Source: Hyphomicrobiales bacterium (lineage in GTDB: Bacteria > Pseudomonadota > Alphaproteobacteria > Rhizobiales > Beijerinckiaceae). From it: a stretch of 10,951 bases of DNA. Where the stretch lies: assembly GCA_003164825.1 (NCBI GenBank), contig PLUH01000151.1:10520-21470 (forward strand). Direction: 5' to 3'. Positions 6,884 to 10,951 of this stretch are shown here, in pieces. Position numbers and translations under genes: made by a program. The notes under the pieces were generated by a model that ran no database searches, was not told where the DNA came from, and worked only from the letters and a program-made list of their open reading frames with translations. Within the stretch, counting starts at the first letter, position 1, and each line of letters starts with the position of its first letter.

Positions 6884-8283
6884 GCCGCGGCCCGCGCAGT
6901 CTGCCGCAGATAGTCGGCCACGGCCTGGCGGTCGTTGGGCAAACCGACGATCGTTTCCCTGCGGTCCATCAAATCCGAGAGCGGCTCCGGCAGCGGCGGC
7001 CGCACGCCGGTCGCGCGCTCGACGGCGTCGGGAAACTTCGCCGGATGGGCGGTGCCGAGGGCAATCACCGGCGTCGTCGGCGCGGCGGCAAGCGCCTTGC
7101 GCCCGGCATGCACGCCGACCGCGCTGTGCGGATCGATGACCATGCCGCTCTCCCGATACACCCGGCCCATCTCCTCGGCGCAGGCGGTCTCGTCGACGCG
7201 AAAAGCGTCGAAATCGGCGCGGATGCGCGTGAGCGCGTCCGAGCGGATGGCGAATGCGCCGTCGCTCGCCAGCTCGCTCATCCGCGCGACGAGCGCATCC
7301 GGGTTGCGCCCGGACGCCTCGAACAGAAGGCGCTCGAAGTTGGACGACACCTGAATGTCCATCGACGGCGACTGGGTCGCCTTGACGCCCTTGGGCGCGT
7401 AATGCCCGCTCGCCAGGGCGCGAACGAGAATATCGTTCTCGTTGGTGGCGATGATGAGGCGATCGACCGGCAGACCCATGCGCTTGGCGTAATAGCCGGC
7501 CAGCACGTCGCCGAAATTGCCGGTCGGAACGGCGAAGGACATCGCCCGCTCCGGCGCGCCGAGGGCGACCGCGCCGACGAAATAATAGACGATCTGCGCC
7601 AGGATGCGGGCCCAATTGATGGAATTGACGCCCGACAGGCGCATTTCGTCGCGGAAGGCCAGATCGCCAAACAGCTCCTTGACGATACGCTGGCAGTCGT
7701 CGAACGCGCCCTCGATCGCCAGCGCATGGACGTTGGGCTTGCCGACCGTGGTCATCTGCCGGCGTTGCACGTCGGACACCCGTCCCCGCGGATAGAGGAT
7801 GAAGACTTCAACCTGGGACTGGCCGCCGAACGCCTCGATCGCCGCCGCTCCCGTATCGCCCGAGGTCGCGCCGATGATCGTCGCGCGCGCGCCGCGCTGT
7901 CGCAGCACCCGGTTCATCGCCTGGCCCAGCCACTGCATGGCGAAATCCTTAAACGCCAGCGTTGGTCCGTGGAAAAGCTCGAGCGCGAACAGATTGTCGT
8001 CGATTTGCGCGATCGGCGCGGTCGCCGCGTGGCGGAAGCCGGCGTACGCGGCCGCGGTCAGCGCCTCGGTTTCGGCTGGCCCGAAGTCCCCGCCGACGAA
8101 GGGCGTCATCACCCGCACAGCCGCTTCCGCGTAGGGCAGCCCTCTCAGCGCCCGGATGGCGTCCGGCCGCCATTGGGGCAAGGAGAGCGGCAAGTAGAGG
8201 CCGCCGTCACGGGCAAGGCCTGCGAGCAGGGCGTCCGCGAAGCCGAGCGTCGGCGCCGCGCCGCGCGTCGAAATATAGCGCAC
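6880..8283 (-). CDS. thrC: Threonine synthase
   Basis: Threonine synthase is the PLP enzyme that converts O-phospho-L-homoserine to L-threonine and phosphate, the last step of threonine biosynthesis, in the cytoplasm. The 467-residue length fits the long (type II) class. The N-terminus MRYISTRGAAPTLGFADALL with GLARDGGLYLP (22-32) is family-typical. FHGPTLAFKDFAMQ (104-117) holds the Schiff-base Lys112, IGATSGDTGAAA (137-148) is the substrate-phosphate loop, and VPTGNFGDVLAGYYA (252-266) is the PLP-phosphate loop. No key residue is missing. The start is GTG at 8283-8281 with AAGGA (complement of 8294-8298) about 10 nt upstream. The gene leads a four-gene run with overlapping ends and diverges from cfa across 253 bp; I see no strong promoter for it and no leader-peptide attenuator. 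Confidence 0.97.
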   Translation of the reverse strand: MRYISTRGAAPTLGFADALLAGLARDGGLYLPLSLPQWRPDAIRALRGLPYAEAAVRVMTPFVGGDFGPAETEALTAAAYAGFRHAATAPIAQIDDNLFALELFHGPTLAFKDFAMQWLGQAMNRVLRQRGARATIIGATSGDTGAAAIEAFGGQSQVEVFILYPRGRVSDVQRRQMTTVGKPNVHALAIEGAFDDCQRIVKELFGDLAFRDEMRLSGVNSINWARILAQIVYYFVGAVALGAPERAMSFAVPTGNFGDVLAGYYAKRMGLPVDRLIIATNENDILVRALASGHYAPKGVKATQSPSMDIQVSSNFERLLFEASGRNPDALVARMSELASDGAFAIRSDALTRIRADFDAFRVDETACAEEMGRVYRESGMVIDPHSAVGVHAGRKALAAAPTTPVIALGTAHPAKFPDAVERATGVRPPLPEPLSDLMDRRETIVGLPNDRQAVADYLRQTARAAA

Positions 8284-8429
8284 GAATAGGGAATCCTTGG
8301 CCGATTTGATCGTCGTCTATCGCAAATTGGGCGAAAGGGGAACGGCGGGGAAATGGTCGCATGAATGGGGCCAAAGCAAGACGCCGCAATGTGGAACTGG
8401 CCGGAATGCCCGGCGGCCCAGATTTGCAC

Positions 8430-8457
8430 TTGAAAACGCCTCCAAATTTTCCGTAAC
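8430..8457 (+). promoter_or_regulatory. Weak promoter candidate for cfa
   Basis: TTGAAA (8430-8435), a 16-bp spacer containing an AT-rich patch (8441-8450) and CGTAAC (8452-8457) resemble a sigma-70-type promoter with a poor -10 box. The preceding C gives CTTGAAA, a good heat-shock -35, but the matching -10 is poor. It is the only AT-rich stretch in the 253-bp thrC/cfa gap and is placed sensibly, about 80 nt before the cfa start. Low certainty. Confidence 0.22.
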
Positions 8458-8487
8458 CTGCCGCATTGACCGGACGGGGACGACCGA

Positions 8488-8503
8488 GGCGGTCGGGACC
8501 GCC
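8488..8503 (+). repeat. Inverted repeat in the cfa leader (7-bp arms)
   Basis: GGCGGTC-GG-GACCGCC is a perfect 7-bp inverted repeat with a 2-nt centre (or a 6-bp stem with a CGGG tetraloop as RNA). It ends 33 nt before the cfa ATG, so it could be an operator or a leader hairpin. No T-run follows, so it is not a terminator. Confidence 0.45.
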
Positions 8504-8536
8504 GAGCCCGGCCAACGGGATGGCGAGTGGTGCGTT

Positions 8537-9790
8537 ATGAGTTCGGATTTCAGGGCATATTTGCGGCGACTGGTTCGCAAGGGTCGCCTCGAGGTGGTGT
8601 GCGCCGACGGCGTCACTGAGACGTTCGGCGATGGCCAGGGCCCGCTCCTTGGCGTGAAGGTTGCGGATCGCCGTGCGGAGTGGCGGCTGATGGTCAATCC
8701 TGCGCTGTCGCTCGGCGAGCTCTACATGGACGGACGATTGGTCGTCACGCGCGGCGACCTTTACAGCTTGCTGGATCTCGGCGCGCGGAACCTCGCCGAA
8801 ATGCGCGGCCTGCCGTGGGTGCAGGCGCTGCACGAGACTCGCGTCGCCTTTCGCGGCCTGCACCAGCGCAACGACCGGCGGCGCGCGCGGCGCAACATCG
8901 CCAGTCACTACGACCTCGACGCGCGCCTCTACGATCTCTTCCTCGATTCGGACCGCCAATACAGCTGCGCTTATTTCGAATATCCCGGTCAATCGCTCGA
9001 CGACGCGCAGACGGCGAAGAAGCGCCATATCGCCGCCAAGCTGCTGCCGAGGGACGGCGCGACGGCGCTCGACATCGGCTGCGGCTTTGGCGGCCTGGGG
9101 CTTTATCTTGCCGGGGTCGCAGGAGCCAACGTCACCGGCGTCACCCTGTCCAGCGAGCAATTCACCGTCGCGACCGATCGCGCCCGCCAGGCGGGCCTGG
9201 CCGACCGGGTCGAATTTCGGCTCCAGGACTACCGCGACGTTGAAGAGACCTTCGACCGGATCGTCTCGGTCGGCATGTTCGAGCACGTCGGTGTCGGCCG
9301 CTACGACGAATATTTCGCCACAGCCCGCCGGCTGCTGAAGGACGACGGGGTGATGCTGCTCCATTCGATCGGCCGCAACTCCGTTCCCGGCGCGACCAAT
9401 CCGTGGATCCGCAAATACATCTTCCCTGGCGGCTACATTCCAAGCCTGTCCGAAGTGCTGCCGGCGATCGAGCGCGCCGGCTTGTTCGTCACCGACATCG
9501 AAATCCTCAGGCTGCATTACGCCGACACGCTCCGCGCCTGGCGCGAGCGCTTCATGGCGAGACGGGACGAAGCCGCCAAGCTCTACGACGAGCGCTTCTG
9601 CCGGATGTGGGAGTTTTATCTCGCGGGTTCGGAGACCTCGTTTCGGGTCGACGGCAACATGGTGTTTCAGATTCAGCTCGCCAAGCGCCAGGAGGTCGTT
9701 CCGCTGACCCGCGACTACATCGTGGAGCGGGAAGCGGAGCTTCGCCGCCGCGAGGCGGCGCGACCCGGGGTCCGTCACGCCGCGGAGTGA
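8537..9790 (+). CDS. cfa: Cyclopropane-fatty-acyl-phospholipid synthase
   Basis: CFA synthase transfers the methyl group of S-adenosylmethionine to the cis double bond of membrane phospholipid acyl chains, making cyclopropane fatty acids, usually in stationary phase or under acid or envelope stress. The protein has 417 residues: an N-terminal lipid-binding domain (about 1-110, with LGELYMDGRLVV at 59-70) and a Rossmann methyltransferase domain. RRNIASHYDLDARLYDLFLD (118-137) and LDIGCGFGGLGLYLA (178-192, SAM-binding motif I) are diagnostic. The bicarbonate-site and catalytic residues known from E. coli (Cys139, Glu239, His266, Tyr317) correspond to Cys144 in QYSCAYFEYP, Glu249 in GMFEHVG, His276 in LLHSIG and Tyr328 in LHYADTLRAW, so it should be active. 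The ATG at 8537 begins the domain sensibly, though its Shine-Dalgarno is weak. It is divergent from thrC and converges with the YbjQ-like gene 9 bp away. A tuberculostearate-type methyltransferase is less likely because all CFA residues are kept. Confidence 0.95.
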   Translation: MSSDFRAYLRRLVRKGRLEVVCADGVTETFGDGQGPLLGVKVADRRAEWRLMVNPALSLGELYMDGRLVVTRGDLYSLLDLGARNLAEMRGLPWVQALHETRVAFRGLHQRNDRRRARRNIASHYDLDARLYDLFLDSDRQYSCAYFEYPGQSLDDAQTAKKRHIAAKLLPRDGATALDIGCGFGGLGLYLAGVAGANVTGVTLSSEQFTVATDRARQAGLADRVEFRLQDYRDVEETFDRIVSVGMFEHVGVGRYDEYFATARRLLKDDGVMLLHSIGRNSVPGATNPWIRKYIFPGGYIPSLSEVLPAIERAGLFVTDIEILRLHYADTLRAWRERFMARRDEAAKLYDERFCRMWEFYLAGSETSFRVDGNMVFQIQLAKRQEVVPLTRDYIVEREAELRRREAARPGVRHAAE

Positions 9791-9799
9791 GGGACGGCG

Positions 9800-10120
9800 T
9801 TAGGCGGCGCGGGCGAAGCGCACCGCAAGGCCGGTCGCCGTCACGCGCTGAAGCGCGACCCCGTCGATGTCGCAGCCCTTGCAGCCGTCAACCTCGAACC
9901 GCACGTCGACGACCGCGTCGGCGCCGTATTCCTCGGCTTCGCGGGTCAAGGCCTCGATTGCGGTCTGACGGTCGGCTTCGGCCCCCGGATCGCCCGCGGC
10001 GCGCCACTGCGTCGCCGCTCGGATGCGGCCAATCGCGGTCATCGGCCGGCCGCCGTCGAGGTCACTCGAAAAGCTCACGTACATAAGGTTCAAGTCCGTA
10101 TGCTGAAGCGCAGACTCCAT
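9800..10120 (-). CDS. YbjQ-like (heavy-metal-binding-domain/DUF74 type) small protein with CxxC
   Basis: A 106-residue protein of unknown role. TREAEEYGADAVVDVRFEVDG (59-79) followed by VTATGLAVRF (93-102) matches the C-terminal half of the YbjQ/PF01906 fold ('EA..LGADAVVxVRF...GTAV'). This family forms small pentameric rings and is often named heavy-metal-binding, with little experimental support. Between these two blocks lies DGCKGCDIDGVALQ, giving a C80-x-x-C83 pair that could hold a metal or form a disulfide; these are the only cysteines. There is no signal peptide or membrane segment. The ATG at 10120 has GGAAAGG (complement of 10132-10138) about 11 nt upstream. An elaborate repeat and candidate CtrA box lie just upstream (10140-10193). 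It sits downstream of pnp on the same strand, but the pnp terminator lies between them. Confidence 0.75.
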   Translation of the reverse strand: MESALQHTDLNLMYVSFSSDLDGGRPMTAIGRIRAATQWRAAGDPGAEADRQTAIEALTREAEEYGADAVVDVRFEVDGCKGCDIDGVALQRVTATGLAVRFARAA

Positions 10121-10139
10121 AGCGCATTCGGCCTTTCCA

Positions 10140-10193
10140 GGCCGTTAACAAGCCGTTACGGCTTGGAAATCCGCTCGGGCTTCCTTAACGGCC
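10140..10193 (-). promoter_or_regulatory. Nested inverted repeats upstream of the YbjQ-like gene
   Basis: An outer perfect 9-bp inverted repeat, GGCCGTTAA (10140-10148) and TTAACGGCC (10185-10193), encloses an inner perfect 7-bp inverted repeat, CAAGCCG-TTA-CGGCTTG (10149-10165), which abuts the outer arm directly. GCCGTTA occurs twice in direct orientation 11 bp apart (10141, 10152) and once inverted (10186-10192). The element begins 20 nt before the ATG, so it would be a 5' leader structure or an operator cluster for that gene. Confidence 0.55.
10145..10159. promoter_or_regulatory. CtrA-box-like site (TTAA-N7-TTAC)
   Basis: TTAACAAGCCGTTAC matches the alphaproteobacterial CtrA consensus TTAA-N7-TTAA at seven of eight fixed positions. 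A further TTAA half-site is at 10185-10188. It lies 25-40 bp upstream of the YbjQ-like start, where CtrA could activate or block transcription. Motif match only. Confidence 0.3.
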
Positions 10194-10207
10194 CCAAGCA
10201 TCGCGCC

Positions 10208-10222
10208 TTTGCGTGACGCAAA
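10208..10222. repeat. Small inverted repeat TTTGCG-TGA-CGCAAA
   Basis: Perfect 6-bp arms with a 3-nt centre, lying immediately beyond the pnp terminator hairpin and sharing its T-tract. It may act as a second 3'-end stem, or as an operator for the next gene, whose start is 88 bp away. Confidence 0.4.
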
Positions 10223-10245
10223 ACGCGGCGCCGGAGAGGCGCCGC
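10220..10245 (-). terminator. Intrinsic terminator of pnp
   Basis: On the minus strand, a perfect 8-bp stem GCGGCGCC / GGCGCCGC with a 5-nt TCTCC loop (10225-10245) is followed by GTTTT. It starts 30 nt past the pnp stop codon. The stem is strong and GC-only; the T-tract is short. Confidence 0.72.
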
Positions 10246-10274
10246 TCCCTTGTGATGGCTCGAAACCGATGCGG

Positions 10275-10951
10275 CTATTCGGCGGTCGCGGCCGGCTCCG
10301 CAGCGGGCGCCTTTTCGAGGTCGGCGCCGGTCTGCTGGTCGACGACGCGCATCGACAGCTTGACCTTGCCGCGATCGTCGTGGCCCAGGACCTTGACCTT
10401 GACCCGGTCGCCTTCCTTGACGACGTCGGTCGTCTTGTTGACCCGCGTCTTGGCGAGTTGCGAAATGTGGACGAGGCCGTCCTTCGATCCGAAGAAATTG
10501 ACGAAGGCGCCGAACTCGACCGTCTTGACCACCGTTCCGTCATAAATCTGGCCGACTTCCGGCTCCGAGGCGATCGACTTGATCCAGTTGACCGCCGCCT
10601 TGATCTTCGCGCCGTCGCTCGAGGCGATCTTCACCGTGCCGTCGTCCTCGATGTTGATCTTGGCCCCGGTCTTTTCCACGATCTCGCGGATCACCTTGCC
10701 GCCGGTGCCGATCACCTCGCGGATCTTGTCGGTCGGGATCTTCATCGTCTCGATGCGCGGCGCGAACTCTCCAAGCTCCGCTCGCGCTCCGGTGAGCGCC
10801 TTGCTCATTTCGCCCAGGATATGCATGCGCCCGTCGCGCGCCTGGGCCAGCGCCTGGCGCATGATCTCCTCGGTGATGCCGGCGATCTTGATGTCCATTT
10901 GCAGCGAAGTGACGCCTTCGCTCGTGCCCGCGACCTTGAAGTCCATGTCGC
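10275..10951 (-). CDS. pnp: Polyribonucleotide nucleotidyltransferase (PNPase), C-terminal part (runs off the right edge)
   Basis: PNPase is the trimeric 3'-to-5' phosphorolytic exoribonuclease of mRNA decay and sRNA metabolism, often part of the RNase E degradosome. The visible 225 codons begin at DMDFKVAGTSEGV inside the second RNase PH core; the Asp and Lys of MDFK correspond to E. coli Asp492 and Lys494 at the active site. Then come LQMDIKIAGITEEIM, HILGEMSKAL and the linker FAPRIETMKI. The KH domain follows, with its GxxG loop in REVIGTGGKVIREIVEKTGA (nucleotides about 10729-10670). The S1 domain runs from VGQIYDGTVVKTVEFGAFVN to GKVKLSMRVVD. The tail is short, Ala/Glu/Pro-rich and low in complexity. 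The family has about 700-720 residues, so roughly two thirds lie beyond the edge. The TAG stop is followed by a clear intrinsic terminator. Usually rpsO lies upstream of pnp; that is outside this window. Confidence 0.97.
   Translation of the reverse strand, partial: DMDFKVAGTSEGVTSLQMDIKIAGITEEIMRQALAQARDGRMHILGEMSKALTGARAELGEFAPRIETMKIPTDKIREVIGTGGKVIREIVEKTGAKINIEDDGTVKIASSDGAKIKAAVNWIKSIASEPEVGQIYDGTVVKTVEFGAFVNFFGSKDGLVHISQLAKTRVNKTTDVVKEGDRVKVKVLGHDDRGKVKLSMRVVDQQTGADLEKAPAAEPAATAE

Noticed and set aside
6884..7615. In-frame upstream extension of the M16 peptidase inside thrC
   Set aside because: The extra residues are a low-complexity Arg/Gly/Ala shadow of thrC; the GTG at 6883 overlapping the thrC stop gives the normal family length.
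8284..8536. Riboswitch or threonine attenuator leader for thrC
   Set aside because: No short Thr/Ile-rich leader peptide or terminator/antiterminator pair is visible on the thrC side of this gap.
8207..9778. A 523-codon open frame on the minus strand opposite cfa
   Set aside because: It covers a gene with all CFA synthase active-site residues; its own product has no recognisable motif and runs into thrC.
1..10951. Mobile elements, CRISPR, phage remnants, tRNA genes or defence islands
   Set aside because: No transposase or integrase motifs, no regularly spaced repeats, no tRNA cloverleaf and no base-composition break were seen; gene content is housekeeping.

Overview
The window is ordinary chromosomal DNA of a GC-rich alphaproteobacterium. 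The order Hyphomicrobiales (Rhizobiales) is most likely; a methylotroph-type family (Methylocystaceae/Beijerinckiaceae) is only a guess. The grounds are the high GC content with strong GC bias at third codon positions, a small DUF6489-type protein known mainly from alphaproteobacteria, an alphaproteobacterial-style M16 processing peptidase beside threonine synthase, and candidate alphaproteobacterial RpoH and CtrA motifs. I see no tRNA, rRNA, CRISPR array, insertion sequence, phage gene or integration scar.

Layout, left to right. (1) 1-1040, minus strand: the first 210 codons of the disaggregase ClpB, preceded by a good RpoH-type (heat-shock) promoter candidate, and upstream of it a 74-residue DUF6489-like protein. 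(2) 1286-2032, plus strand: a lone family-25 glycosyltransferase with a probable TTG start. (3) 2054-8283, minus strand: a tight four-gene unit, thrC - M16 zinc peptidase - GNAT acetyltransferase - 7TM/PAS/GGDEF/EAL protein, in which every junction is a 4-8 nt overlap. (4) 8537-9790, plus strand: cyclopropane fatty acid synthase (cfa), divergent from thrC across a 253-bp regulatory gap. (5) 9800-10951, minus strand: a YbjQ-like small protein carrying a CxxC motif, then the 3' end of pnp (polynucleotide phosphorylase: end of the second catalytic core, KH and S1 domains) with a clear intrinsic terminator.

Functional themes are protein quality control (ClpB, M16), RNA turnover (PNPase), envelope or membrane adaptation (CFA synthase, GT25) and signalling (GGDEF/EAL). 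The most interesting protein is the 987-residue GGDEF/EAL protein: its diguanylate cyclase signature has become GGDTF, its EAL signature has become QSL, and several other phosphodiesterase metal ligands are replaced. It therefore looks like an enzymatically dead membrane receptor built on a c-di-GMP enzyme scaffold.

The most interesting non-coding element is at 10140-10193, in front of the YbjQ-like gene. It is a 9-bp inverted repeat enclosing a second 7-bp inverted repeat, built from three copies of a GCCGTTA unit, and it contains a near-consensus CtrA box (TTAA-N7-TTAC). I found no convincing wholly new multi-gene system here; most genes belong to well-known housekeeping families.
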